In this document: positions 17,961-27,033 of the stretch, piece by piece
How the letters are laid out: each line of letters begins with the position of its first letter
Position numbering within the stretch: the stretch's first letter is position 1
Source: Lachnospiraceae bacterium
Lineage (GTDB): Bacteria > Bacillota_A > Clostridia > Lachnospirales > Lachnospiraceae
DNA: 64,000 nt
Assembly: GCA_028694115.1 (NCBI GenBank)
Contig: JAQUUB010000016.1
Location: forward strand, 1 to 64,000
Direction: 5' to 3'
Position numbers and translations under genes: made by a program
The notes under the pieces: model-generated
Database searches by the model: none
Told to the model about the DNA's origin: nothing
Seen by the model: only the letters and a program-made list of their open reading frames with translations

Positions 17961-17978
17961 TATCAGGGAGGGTTTCTT

Positions 17979-20900
17979 ATGAAAAAAGGATACTTCAATA
18001 AATTAGCAATACTGCTTTCTCTATGTATTATAATGACTTCTTTTCCTATGTCATGCGTAGGAGCAGTTGAAGATATACAAAGTTCTGAAGTTACAACGGA
18101 AAATAATAAAGAAGTTGTTTCATCTCTGATAGGCATGGAAACAGCAGTGGAAGATGATAGCGAAAATATCGTTGGGAGTGGTCAATTTCCTGTTTCTTAT
18201 AACAATCTGGATTTAATGACTCCATTAAGAACACAGCATACTCCAACTTGTCTTGCTTTTGCTTCAGTTGCAGCAATGGAAACTTCCCTTGTAAAACAGG
18301 GTATAGCAACAAAAGATGTGGATTTGTCCGAATTTTACCTAACAAAAGCTATGGGATATGCGAATATCCGTGTACCCGTATATAATAAGTTGCAGGACTG
18401 GGTAGGTATTACATCAGAAGCAAATGCCCCAGAGAGTTTATATACGGAAGATGGTGGAAAACAAGAAGACTCCAGTTTTAGAAGGCCAGAATTATATCAT
18501 ATAAAAAATTCATTTAATCTGGACATTAATGATGTAGACTCAATAAAACAAGCAATCATGGATTACGGTTCGGTTCAGATGGATTACTGTTACGATTTCC
18601 AAAATGATGGACATGCGATGTGTATTATAGGTTGGGATGATACTGTAGATGATGAAAATGACAGTTATGGACCAGGTGTATGGATTTGCAAGAACAGTTG
18701 GAACATGTACAGTAAATTCTGTTACGATGAAAGTAAATACATTGGGACCATAACAGTTTTCGAATTAGAATCCGTAAATGAATACGACCATAATTACGGA
18801 ACAATGACAGGGTTAACATCAAGTGGAAAGCATGATTACTCCTTTGAAATTAACCAGAATAGTGAAGGAAAGAAAGAAGAAGTTAAATCTCTGGGACTTG
18901 CCACTTCAACAAAAGGCGAGTATTCCTTTAAAATCTATAATTCAGAAAAAGAAGGTATTTTATCAGAGCAATCATTTACGGTGGAGCACCCGGGGTATTA
19001 TACCATACCGCTTAATACATCTGTAGTAGAAGCACAAGGCAAAATAGTCCATGTTGAAGTTACCGGACCAGCAAAACCTTATAAGATGCATATACTTACA
19101 AAAGATACCGTACAAAATACCGTAAACACTATTTCCTTGAATTCAGACAATATTGTTATTCAGTCGGGCGATACGGGAGCTTCCATGGGAGCAACTCTGA
19201 ATTATGGCGATGGAAACGATACGATCCGCTACGAATCTATGGATACCAGTGTTGTAACCGTAAACAGTGAAGGATTACTAACGCCAGCTGCAGGAGGAGA
19301 TACCTATGTAAAAGCCTATACGGATACGGATACCGTCTGGTGTAAGGTCAGGGTATACCGAAAAATTAGTGAAGCATCTGGAATAGCAGCAGACGGAATG
19401 TACCCGGGTAATGGCAATAAATTAACGCCGGTACCGACCTTATCCATGAACGGAACAGTCTTGGTATCAAATACCGACTATTTATTATCGGGCTATCGTG
19501 ATAATGAAAACATAGGAACTGGATATGTGACGGTAACGGGTAAGGGATTTTATACTGGAACAAAGGATATTCCATTTTCAATATCCCAGGCAAATATAGA
19601 AGATGCAATCAGGCAAGACTCAAAAATGACCATGACGTATAACCCAGAAGGGGAATATAACCCAGAAGGACTTCTTCTATATAATGGACGTACCATTAAC
19701 CTAATGGATTACACCATTACATCAGAAGCAAACACGATAGGAGCAAGAACCTTTACTATTAAGGGAAAGAATAACTTCTATGGTACAAAACAAATCACAA
19801 TCAATATACTCAGAAAAAAGTCAGATACCTATTTAAGAGTATATTTTGCCAGTACCGATAAAAATAAAGCACTCTGGAGAAATGAATCCGCAAGGGAAGC
19901 TCAATACACGGGCAACCCAGTAGAGCCAGATGTAGAAGTAGAAGGTACATTTAATGGTAAGACAATAAAATTTGCTGCGAAGGATTACACCGTAACATAT
20001 TACAACAATGTATTAGATTCGTATTATGACTATGATAAGAAAGTCTTCAGCATGTATAATCCTATTCGAACAGCAGGGCTTACGGTATCCTTAAACGGAG
20101 ACTGTTGTTATGAGGGAGAAAGCGTTCCTTATGATGAGCATGGATATACCACAAACTTTGAAATCAAAGGATATATACCACCATACGAAGGGCCAGAGTA
20201 CCTGAATATGGAAAATGCTACCGTGGAAGATACATTTACTTTCCCTTCTAGTTTTTTAAAGAAGGAATTTCATCCGATCGTAAAGGATGAAAACGGAAAA
20301 GTCTTAACGGAAGGCGAAGAATATACGGTATATGCACCGAGGTCTTATTTTATAGAACCGGAGCAAATAGAAATTGGATTGTTCGGAGTCGAAGAAAAAG
20401 GTTATCAAAATAGAAAAATCATTACCTATACCGTAACCAAACGTCCGATTACCGATATTACAGTGGGAGAGGTAGCAGAACAGCAGTATACTGGCAAGGA
20501 GATAAAACCAATCCCAGTAATGAGTTGCGAAGGAGTAAAGTTTGACAATATTCAAATTAATGTTGATCAGTATCTTGATGTTTCGTACCAGAACAATATT
20601 AGTGTAGGAACAGCAACCATAACCATCACAGGTAAAGAAAATGGACCATTCGATGGTAGCATAACAAAGACTTTTGTTATTAAAGGAAATTCTGGAACTG
20701 ATCCAACACCGCCAGATGAAAATTCATCGGAATCTCTAACACTGGTACAAAAAGAAAAATATCAGATTGAAACAACTGTAGGAGCTACTTATACAACTAG
20801 CAATAAAAAAGTGGCTTCTGTAAGTAAAAAAGGTCTGGTCACCGCTGTGAAGGGTGGTACAGCAGATATTACAATAAATACATCTACCAAAACAAAAATT

Positions 20901-21815
20901 ATCCATGTGACGGTAGACGTACCTAAAATTAGTGCTAAGAGTTACGAGGTTACAAGTGGTAACCAGATTACCTTAACCTTAAATGATACGACATTGACAC
21001 CTGAATGGAAGAGTTTAAAGCCAACCATAGCAACGGTATCCAATGGAGTTGTCACAGGTATATCAAAGGGTAGTACAAAAATTTATGCAACGGTACATGG
21101 TAAAAACTATATTTCTACAATAAAAGTTGTGACACCTGTTATTTCTAAGAGTAGCATTTACTTGAAAGTTACAAAGGGAATAACCTTGAAATTGAAAAAC
21201 ACAAAGCAATCGGTAATATGGAAATCTTCGAAAGACACCATTGCAACCGTATCTCCTAAAGGTAAAGTCATAGGCACTGGACTTGGAACTGTGACAGTCA
21301 CAGCATATGCAGGTGGAGATCAGTATATTTGCGAAGTGGAGGTTATTCCAAATGAAAAACCGAAGCTTGTTGCATCTACCATTTACCTCACAAAAGGAGT
21401 ATCGGGACAGCTGTCTATGAGAAATTCTTATATGCAGCCTGTATGGACTGTACCAGATACGAATTATGCATCCATTACGGAAAATGGTAAGATAACTACT
21501 TATGCAAAAGGAAAAGTAAAAGCTACAGGTATTTTATATGGAAAGAAGTATGCTGCAACGATTATTGTGGAAGAACCAGTACTTTCGTCAACGGAACTTA
21601 CATTAATCAGTCCATTAACGAATAAGCAGAAATCGAAAGCAGCTACGATAAAGGTAAAGAATACAAAACAAAAGTTTACTTATGAAAGTGCAGATCCTAG
21701 CATAGCAACTGTAACTGTTAAGGGAAAGATTACTCCTATAAGTGTAGGAACTACTATTGTCACGGCTACGACTGCCGATGGGGTACTTCATGAGTGTTTG
21801 GTAACAATAGAATAA
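17979..21815 (+). CDS. Secreted papain-type (C1) cysteine protease with Ig-like repeats
   Basis: This 1278-residue protein has a signal peptide (1 to about 29). A peptidase C1 domain follows (about 66-260) with oxyanion Gln86, nucleophile Cys91 in TPTCLAFASV, His212 in GHAMCIIGWDD and Asn239 in CKNSW. After it come a beta-rich linker, a Big2-like domain (about 385-460), several Ig-like/MBG-type modules (about 470-900) and four to five C-terminal Big2 repeats (about 910-1278; motifs such as TSNKKVASVSKKGLVTAVKGG). There is no LPxTG-type signal, so it is probably secreted or held non-covalently. GGGAGGG precedes the ATG. Lying beside the sortase-anchored adhesin, it might process surface proteins; that is inference. 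Confidence 0.87.
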   Translation: MKKGYFNKLAILLSLCIIMTSFPMSCVGAVEDIQSSEVTTENNKEVVSSLIGMETAVEDDSENIVGSGQFPVSYNNLDLMTPLRTQHTPTCLAFASVAAMETSLVKQGIATKDVDLSEFYLTKAMGYANIRVPVYNKLQDWVGITSEANAPESLYTEDGGKQEDSSFRRPELYHIKNSFNLDINDVDSIKQAIMDYGSVQMDYCYDFQNDGHAMCIIGWDDTVDDENDSYGPGVWICKNSWNMYSKFCYDESKYIGTITVFELESVNEYDHNYGTMTGLTSSGKHDYSFEINQNSEGKKEEVKSLGLATSTKGEYSFKIYNSEKEGILSEQSFTVEHPGYYTIPLNTSVVEAQGKIVHVEVTGPAKPYKMHILTKDTVQNTVNTISLNSDNIVIQSGDTGASMGATLNYGDGNDTIRYESMDTSVVTVNSEGLLTPAAGGDTYVKAYTDTDTVWCKVRVYRKISEASGIAADGMYPGNGNKLTPVPTLSMNGTVLVSNTDYLLSGYRDNENIGTGYVTVTGKGFYTGTKDIPFSISQANIEDAIRQDSKMTMTYNPEGEYNPEGLLLYNGRTINLMDYTITSEANTIGARTFTIKGKNNFYGTKQITINILRKKSDTYLRVYFASTDKNKALWRNESAREAQYTGNPVEPDVEVEGTFNGKTIKFAAKDYTVTYYNNVLDSYYDYDKKVFSMYNPIRTAGLTVSLNGDCCYEGESVPYDEHGYTTNFEIKGYIPPYEGPEYLNMENATVEDTFTFPSSFLKKEFHPIVKDENGKVLTEGEEYTVYAPRSYFIEPEQIEIGLFGVEEKGYQNRKIITYTVTKRPITDITVGEVAEQQYTGKEIKPIPVMSCEGVKFDNIQINVDQYLDVSYQNNISVGTATITITGKENGPFDGSITKTFVIKGNSGTDPTPPDENSSESLTLVQKEKYQIETTVGATYTTSNKKVASVSKKGLVTAVKGGTADITINTSTKTKIIHVTVDVPKISAKSYEVTSGNQITLTLNDTTLTPEWKSLKPTIATVSNGVVTGISKGSTKIYATVHGKNYISTIKVVTPVISKSSIYLKVTKGITLKLKNTKQSVIWKSSKDTIATVSPKGKVIGTGLGTVTVTAYAGGDQYICEVEVIPNEKPKLVASTIYLTKGVSGQLSMRNSYMQPVWTVPDTNYASITENGKITTYAKGKVKATGILYGKKYAATIIVEEPVLSSTELTLISPLTNKQKSKAATIKVKNTKQKFTYESADPSIATVTVKGKITPISVGTTIVTATTADGVLHECLVTIE

Positions 21816-22027
21816 GAACTAAGTCCCTATGTTTGATAATTGAAATGTAATGAAGAATTGATAAATATCAACAGAAATAAGAGTTGTAGGTAGAATAAAG
21901 GAGAGAATGAGTTTGCAATATCATGAAAGATAAGAAAGATGCAAATGAAGAATGGATGTTTATTTTGAGATAACATTAGTATTAGTTTTGAAATGGCATA
22001 AAAAAACAAATGAGTGGGAGAAAAAAT

Positions 22028-22900
22028 ATGTATTGTAGTAAATGTGGTTTTGAAATGAAAGATGGTGCCTTATTTTGTGAAAAATGTGGAACAAAGATAG
22101 AAAATAGCCAATCTTCATCGAAGAATAAGGGTGTATTTGATAGCTCCATGAATTTATCTGTAAATGAAAAGCAGGAGGTTATTGGGAAATTACAAAACTT
22201 AATTCAACCTCTGAATAGATATTTAAAATTGTGTAAGGAGAAAGAAGCAACAGACCAGAAGCTTGAATGGCATAATAGAAGAGAAATAAAGAAAGACTGG
22301 GTTGCAATTATTTTGCCAATAATATTTGGTCCACTTTTATTAACTGTCATTAATTGGTATATTGCAGATATGATTTTGACTTTAATATTTAAAGCGAAAG
22401 GCTACTCGGCACCATTTGCCGATGCGGTTGGGGGATTGGGCAAATTACTTCAATATATGTTTATTATTTTGCTGATATTTTGGATAATAGAAGGGATTAT
22501 TATAGCTCCAATTTCAAAAAAGCTTGCAGATAAGAGATTGTCCTCTACTATACAAAAAAACACTGAAATGATAGGCAAATATGAGAGTCGGATTGAAAAC
22601 ATTAATAAACTGACAGAGGAAACAGTAATTGAAATAAATAGATATGTAGATGTGGTTCCACCAGATTACAGATATCCAATGGCTGTTGAATATCTGTACA
22701 AATCTTTTTTAAATGGAAGAGCAAATTCAATACCTGAATCAGTGAACTTGTTTGAAGAGCAAGTACATAGATGGAAAGTAGAAAATTATCAAGTACAAAT
22801 GCTAGATATGCAACAGCAGCAACAAAAGACAATGTCAGGTATACGTACGGCAACGACTATCAATGCGGCGGCGAGTGTTGCGCAATTCTTATTAAAATAA
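22028..22900 (+). CDS. Zinc-ribbon membrane protein of unknown function
   Basis: This protein of about 290 residues opens with a zinc ribbon (CSKCGFEMKDGALFCEKCG, four cysteines). A charged helical segment follows, then two hydrophobic spans (about 90-115 and 140-165) and a C-terminal coiled-coil-like part ending in a Gln-rich stretch (MQQQQQK). The ATG at 22028 is chosen because GTGGGAG at 22014-22020 is correctly spaced; the frame is open from 22010. Zinc-ribbon proteins of this kind are frequent in Firmicutes without assigned function. The 190 bases upstream hold no recognisable element. Confidence 0.7.
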   Translation: MYCSKCGFEMKDGALFCEKCGTKIENSQSSSKNKGVFDSSMNLSVNEKQEVIGKLQNLIQPLNRYLKLCKEKEATDQKLEWHNRREIKKDWVAIILPIIFGPLLLTVINWYIADMILTLIFKAKGYSAPFADAVGGLGKLLQYMFIILLIFWIIEGIIIAPISKKLADKRLSSTIQKNTEMIGKYESRIENINKLTEETVIEINRYVDVVPPDYRYPMAVEYLYKSFLNGRANSIPESVNLFEEQVHRWKVENYQVQMLDMQQQQQKTMSGIRTATTINAAASVAQFLLK

Positions 22901-22991
22901 ATAGGATTATATCCTTGGAACTGTGCCATGAGGATTGCCAACTCAACTGTAATTTTATGTTTAACAGGATAATGAAAGTAAAAATGAAATC

Positions 22992-23020
22992 TTGACAAAC
23001 CAATATTCTCATTTTATAAT
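22992..23020 (+). promoter_or_regulatory. Consensus promoter of the tyrS leader
   Basis: TTGACA (22992-22997), a 17-base spacer and TATAAT (23015-23020). It starts transcription just upstream of the T-box. Confidence 0.9.
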
Positions 23021-23036
23021 GACCCTAGTTAAGAAA

Positions 23037-23302
23037 AAAGCGATGATCAGAACAAGTAGCAGTCAGCAGAAGATACAGAGAAGAGCCGGTTGGTGAGAGG
23101 CCTATTGGAGCGATTGTGAATACGTCTGGGAGCTTCGTACCGAAAAGTAATGAGTAGGCTACGGCGTGTGCGCACGTTACAGCGTGAGTGGTATTCGTGA
23201 AGAACAGTACCCATTGAGGCAGATAGTGCGAACTATTTGTGAAATAAGGTGGTAACACGTGAGTTTGATGCTCTCGTCCTTTTATGGACGGGAGCTTTTT
23301 TT
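23037..23302 (+). ncRNA. T-box leader sensing tRNA-Tyr
   Basis: Stem I distal elements (AGAGCCGGTTGGTGAGAGGC) are followed by a GAA-TAC specifier region, with the likely tyrosine codon at 23121-23123. The T-box sequence AAGGTGGTAACACG (23246-23259) comes next, then the terminator stem GCTCTCGTCC / GGACGGGAGC with T7 (23270-23302). The UGGU bulge fits a tRNA with discriminator A. Uncharged tRNA-Tyr should favour antitermination and tyrS expression. Confidence 0.93.
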
Positions 23303-23413
23303 CGTCCATTGATAGTAGGATGTTTATTGAAAAACATCCATGGATATGATACTATTTAAAAAGATGCGTGTACAGAAAAGCTACACGATCGACGGACTTG
23401 AAAGGAGTAAGTA

Positions 23414-24673
23414 ATGTCACAGGAAAGAAATGTTTATGACGTACTTGTGGAAAGAGGATTCATTGAACAATGTACACATGAAAAAGAGGTAAGGGAACTA
23501 TTAGAGAAGGAAAAGGTGTCTTTTTATATTGGTTTTGATGCAACAGCCGATAGCTTAACAGCAGGACATTTCCTTACTGTAATGGCCATGATGCATATGC
23601 AAAGGGCAGGTCATAGACCCATCGCCTTATTAGGTGGTGGTACTACCATGATTGGTGACCCATCCGGGAAATCGGATATGCGTACCATGATGACAATGGA
23701 AACAATTCAGCACAATGCAGATTGCTTTTACAAACAGTTAAGCAGATTTATTAGTTTTGATAATGACAGTGCAATTATTGCAAACAATGCAGACTGGTTG
23801 CTGGATTTGAATTATGTAGATTTTTTAAGAGAAGTAGGGGTTCATTTTTCTGTTAATAAAATGCTTGCAGCTGATTGCTACAAACAGCGTATGGAAAAGG
23901 GCTTAACTTTCTTTGAATTTAATTATATGTTAATGCAGTCCTATGACTTCTGGAAATTAAATCAGTTATATGGCTGTAAGCTGGAAATGGGTGGTAACGA
24001 TCAATGGAGCAACATCATTGGTGGTGTAGAGTTGATTCGTAGAAAAGAGCAAAAAGAAGCCTTTGGTCTGACCTTTAAATTATTAACAACGAGTGAAGGA
24101 ATTAAAATGGGTAAGACTATGAAGGGTGCTGTATGGCTTGATCCTGCAAAGACCACTCCATATGAATTCTTCCAGTACTGGCGTAATATTGAAGACGTAA
24201 AAGTTGAAGAGTGTCTTGGACTTTTAACATTCTTACCAATGGATGAGGTGCATAGCCTCTGTGCCAAGGATGGGGCAGAAATCAACCATGCAAAAGAAGT
24301 TCTTGCTTATGAAATCACAAAAATTGTTCATGGGGAAGAAGAGGCACAAAAAGCACTTGATGCTGCAAAAGCTATTTTTGCAAATGGTGGGAAAAGTGAA
24401 GATATGCCTACCACTTTGATGAGTAAAGAGGAAATGGAAGCAGGAAAAGAGTTAATCTCTTTATTGGTAGAAACCAAACTTTGTGCAACACGTTCAGAAG
24501 CCAGAAGAATAATTGAACAGGGTGGAGTTACTGTAAATGATGTGAAAATCACAGATATTAAGCAGATTTTTACAGGGAATGATTTTGATAGCGATGGCTC
24601 TTTGATTATTAAAAAAGGGAAAAAGGGATTTCACCAGATAAAATACCTTGTAAAGGAGGGTTCAGATGAATAA
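23414..24673 (+). CDS. tyrS: Tyrosyl-tRNA synthetase
   Basis: Charges tRNA-Tyr. This class I enzyme of 419 residues has [18 protein letters not shown] with the HIGH-equivalent, [13 protein letters not shown] in the tyrosine pocket, GGNDQWSNI, and KMGKT as the KMSKS-equivalent. An S4 RNA-binding domain lies at the C-terminus ([17 protein letters not shown]). GAAAGGAGTAAGTA precedes the ATG. The upstream T-box with a TAC specifier independently supports tyrosine specificity. Its 3' end overlaps the next small gene by 8 bases. Confidence 0.97.
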   Translation: MSQERNVYDVLVERGFIEQCTHEKEVRELLEKEKVSFYIGFDATADSLTAGHFLTVMAMMHMQRAGHRPIALLGGGTTMIGDPSGKSDMRTMMTMETIQHNADCFYKQLSRFISFDNDSAIIANNADWLLDLNYVDFLREVGVHFSVNKMLAADCYKQRMEKGLTFFEFNYMLMQSYDFWKLNQLYGCKLEMGGNDQWSNIIGGVELIRRKEQKEAFGLTFKLLTTSEGIKMGKTMKGAVWLDPAKTTPYEFFQYWRNIEDVKVEECLGLLTFLPMDEVHSLCAKDGAEINHAKEVLAYEITKIVHGEEEAQKALDAAKAIFANGGKSEDMPTTLMSKEEMEAGKELISLLVETKLCATRSEARRIIEQGGVTVNDVKITDIKQIFTGNDFDSDGSLIIKKGKKGFHQIKYLVKEGSDE

Positions 24674-24845
24674 TCTTATTGTTTTCACAAATATGTTTTT
24701 AAGTTATTTATTAGTATTCTTTGTTTTTATTACAGTTATCATTGTAGCAGTTATGATAGGAAAGAAATTACGTATGAATAAAGATATGAAAACAGCGGCA
24801 TTAGAAGCAACGAATGCAGAACAGAAGGATCATAGAAAAGAATGA
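24666..24845 (+). CDS. Small single-pass membrane protein (59 aa)
   Basis: The gene is short and easily missed. AAGGAGGG (24653-24660) inside the tyrS tail is followed by ATG 24666. The product has one strongly hydrophobic span (about residues 11-32, [20 protein letters not shown]), then a basic-to-polar tail ([19 protein letters not shown]). It overlaps tyrS by 8 bases and the HAD gene by an ATGA, so it is translationally coupled on both sides. No function is known to me; the overlap pattern and good ribosome site argue that it is real. Confidence 0.8.
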   Translation: MNNLIVFTNMFLSYLLVFFVFITVIIVAVMIGKKLRMNKDMKTAALEATNAEQKDHRKE

Positions 24846-25534
24846 TAAAAAAGTATGAAACGATATTATTAGATGTGGATGGAACGCTGCTTGATTTTCA
24901 AAAAACAGAAAGGTATGCTCTAGAGCATACCTTTCAAAAGTTTGCTGTTCCTTTCACAGAAGAAATATATGAGAAATACAAAGATATTAACCATGGCCTT
25001 TGGAAACAGTTCGAACTAGGAACCATTGACAAGGACACGTTATTATACAGCAGATTTACAAAACTGTTCGAAGAGATCGGAATCAGGCAGGATGGAATTG
25101 CTTTTGAAGATGAGTACCAGATTATGCTTGGAAATACATTCTTCTATATCGATGATTGTTTAGAATGTCTAAAAAGACTAGGAGCAAACTATCGATTATA
25201 TATTGTAACGAATGGGGTATCAATTACGCAGGTAACAAAATTACGGCTATCTGGAATCGATCAATTAGTAAGTGATATTTTTGTTTCAGAGGATTCTGGT
25301 TTTCAAAAGCCTATGAAAGAGTATTTTGATTATATAGAAAAAAAGATTCCGAATTATAAAAGGGAAACTACATTGATTGTAGGGGATTCTTTAACCTCTG
25401 ATATGAAGGGTGGAATCAATATAGGAATTGATACGTGCTGGTTCTGTCAGACGGGAGAAGAGATACCAGAGGATATGGATATTACGTATCGAGTTGCTTC
25501 CTTAAAAGAGTTAATGGAGCTACTGGAAGTTTGA
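24842..25534 (+). CDS. HAD-family pyrimidine 5'-nucleotidase, YjjG type
   Basis: This 230-residue haloacid dehalogenase phosphatase has motif I LLDVDGTLLDF (nucleophile Asp and acid Asp), a helical cap, motif II VTNGVS, Lys in SGFQKPMKEYFDYIE and motif IV VGDSLTSDMKGG. The pattern matches YjjG/YfnB, which dephosphorylate non-canonical pyrimidine nucleotides (house-cleaning). The start ATG lies within the stop of the small membrane protein gene, so it belongs to the tyrS transcript. Confidence 0.87.
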   Translation: MIKKYETILLDVDGTLLDFQKTERYALEHTFQKFAVPFTEEIYEKYKDINHGLWKQFELGTIDKDTLLYSRFTKLFEEIGIRQDGIAFEDEYQIMLGNTFFYIDDCLECLKRLGANYRLYIVTNGVSITQVTKLRLSGIDQLVSDIFVSEDSGFQKPMKEYFDYIEKKIPNYKRETTLIVGDSLTSDMKGGINIGIDTCWFCQTGEEIPEDMDITYRVASLKELMELLEV

Positions 25535-25600
25535 GATAATAAAGAGACTTTATAGGGGAAATTTAATACTTGCAGGTTAGAGAAAGGTAAGGTTATTACG

Positions 25601-26773
25601 ATGCAGTTTGCAGATAGGATGAAAGAATTTGAAGAGGGGATTTTTCAGGTACTGAATGAAAAGAAAAAGGAAAGAGAAGCGAAGGGATTAAAGGTATATA
25701 ATCTTTCCGTAGGAACACCAGATTTTCCGCCTTCTAAGCATGTAATGGAGGCACTTGTTGAAGCAGCAAAAATACCGGAAAATTATAAGTATTCATTAGG
25801 AGATATGCCAGAGCTTCTTGATGCAGTAATGGAAAGATTTGATAAGAGGTATCAGGTATCTGATCTTAGTAGAAATGAAATCACAAGTGTATATGGTTCC
25901 CAGGAGGGGATTGCTCATATTGCATTGTCCATTTGTAATAAAGGGGATGTTGTTCTCGTTCCAAATCCGGGATATCCGATTTTTGCAATTGGGCCTGCAC
26001 TTGCAGGTGCAGAGATTGTCACATATCCACTTTATGAAGAAAATGGATTTTTACCAAAGCTCGAGGAAATACCTGAGGATATCTGTAAGCGTGCAAAAAT
26101 AATGATCGTTTCCTATCCTCTGAATCCTGTATGCGCGATTGCGCCCAGGAGTTTTTATGAAGAATTAGTAGCATTTGCAAAAAAGAATGATATTATTATC
26201 ATTCATGATAATGCTTATTCGGATATTATTTTTGATGGAAAGGAAGGAATCTCCTTTTTGTCTATTCAAGGTGCAAAAGAAGTTGGTGCAGAATTCTATT
26301 CTCTTTCAAAATCTTTTGATTTGACAGGAGCACGGATTGCGTTTTTAGTTGGTAATGAAAAGCTTGTACAGAATTTTAAAACATTGCGTTCCCAGATTGA
26401 TTATGGCCTTTTCCTCCCCATTCAACATGCAGCAATTGCTGCACTGACGGGAGACGATGAAGATGTCAGAAAGCAGTGCAGGGAATATGAAAAAAGAAGA
26501 GATGCTTTATGTGGAGGATTACGTAAAATTGGCTGGAATGTTCCTGATAGTAAGGGGTCGATGTTTGCATGGGGACCGGTTCCACAACAATACAAAACTT
26601 CTACAGAGTTTGTAATGGATTTGATGGAAAAAACAGGAGTGATCTGTACCCCAGGAGAAAGCTTTGGCAGTCTTGGAAATGGCTATGTTCGTTTTGCATT
26701 AACAATGACAGTAGAAGAAATAGAAGAAGCAATCGAATCCATTAGACAAAGTGGAATTTTTCAAAATAATTAA
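25601..26773 (+). CDS. PLP-dependent aminotransferase, class I/II
   Basis: This fold-type I aminotransferase has 390 residues. The PLP lysine is in YSLSKSFDLTGARIAF. NPLNP-type residues appear as SYPLNPVCAI, and the Asp that pairs with the pyridine nitrogen is in HDNAYSD. A C-terminal Arg is in YVRFALT. It resembles LL-diaminopimelate / alanine-type aminotransferases, but the substrate cannot be told from sequence. The ribosome site is weak (AGGTAAGG, 16 bases upstream). Confidence 0.85.
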   Translation: MQFADRMKEFEEGIFQVLNEKKKEREAKGLKVYNLSVGTPDFPPSKHVMEALVEAAKIPENYKYSLGDMPELLDAVMERFDKRYQVSDLSRNEITSVYGSQEGIAHIALSICNKGDVVLVPNPGYPIFAIGPALAGAEIVTYPLYEENGFLPKLEEIPEDICKRAKIMIVSYPLNPVCAIAPRSFYEELVAFAKKNDIIIIHDNAYSDIIFDGKEGISFLSIQGAKEVGAEFYSLSKSFDLTGARIAFLVGNEKLVQNFKTLRSQIDYGLFLPIQHAAIAALTGDDEDVRKQCREYEKRRDALCGGLRKIGWNVPDSKGSMFAWGPVPQQYKTSTEFVMDLMEKTGVICTPGESFGSLGNGYVRFALTMTVEEIEEAIESIRQSGIFQNN

Positions 26774-26810
26774 AAACAAAAAATTATAAAATAAATGTTT
26801 TACAAAATTT

Positions 26811-26877
26811 AGAGTGTCAATTTGTGAATTACTCCTAAAATTAATTTGTTAGGGGGGAGCTATTGACACTCTATTTT
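26811..26877 (+). terminator. Long inverted repeat / probable terminator that carries the nrdD -35 box
   Basis: AGAGTGTCAAT (26811-26821) pairs perfectly with ATTGACACTCT (26862-26872), with inner complementarity (CTCCTAA with TTAGGGGGGAG), followed by ATTTTAATT. It can end the aminotransferase transcript. Its right arm also contains the TTGACA of the nrdD promoter. Confidence 0.6.
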
Positions 26878-26891
26878 AATTCTCTTATACT
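26863..26891 (+). promoter_or_regulatory. nrdD promoter
   Basis: TTGACA (26863-26868), a 17-base spacer and TATACT (26886-26891). The NrdR boxes lie just downstream of the expected start site. Confidence 0.82.
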
Positions 26892-26902
26892 TAGATACAG
26901 AA

Positions 26903-26949
26903 CCACAATATATAGTGACTGTTTTTGATGACAATACTATATAATCTAA
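26903..26949 (+). promoter_or_regulatory. Pair of NrdR boxes
   Basis: Box 1 (26903-26918, CCACAATATATAGTGA) matches 14 of 16 positions of the NrdR consensus ACACWATATATWGTGT. Box 2 (26934-26949) is weaker, about 10 of 16. Their centres are 31 bases apart, the spacing that puts both on one DNA face and is typical for this repressor. They overlap the start of the nrdD transcript, so repression when dATP is high is expected. Confidence 0.78.
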
Positions 26950-26957
26950 TAGATAGG

Positions 26958-27010
26958 AAGGTAGATGGGATGCTACCTTAGATAATCACTCGTGTTATGA
27001 AATGATTATC
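26958..27010 (+). other. Two consecutive hairpins in the nrdD leader
   Basis: AAGGTAG (26958-26964) pairs with CTACCTT (26973-26979). GATAATCA (26981-26988) pairs with TGATTATC (27003-27010). Both are perfect and lie just upstream of the ribosome site GAAGGGAG. There is no T tail, so they are not a terminator. They may shape translation or stabilise the mRNA; I do not recognise a known riboswitch. Confidence 0.5.
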
Positions 27011-27033
27011 CGTTGGGATGAAGGGAGAAAAGA

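Noticed and set aside
21907..21933. Eight-codon frame with a good AAGGAG site before the zinc-ribbon gene
   Set aside because: Too short to support, no leader-peptide logic (no codon runs, no terminator).
23025..23309. Minus-strand open frame over the tyrS leader
   Set aside because: The region is a clear T-box RNA; the translation resembles no protein.
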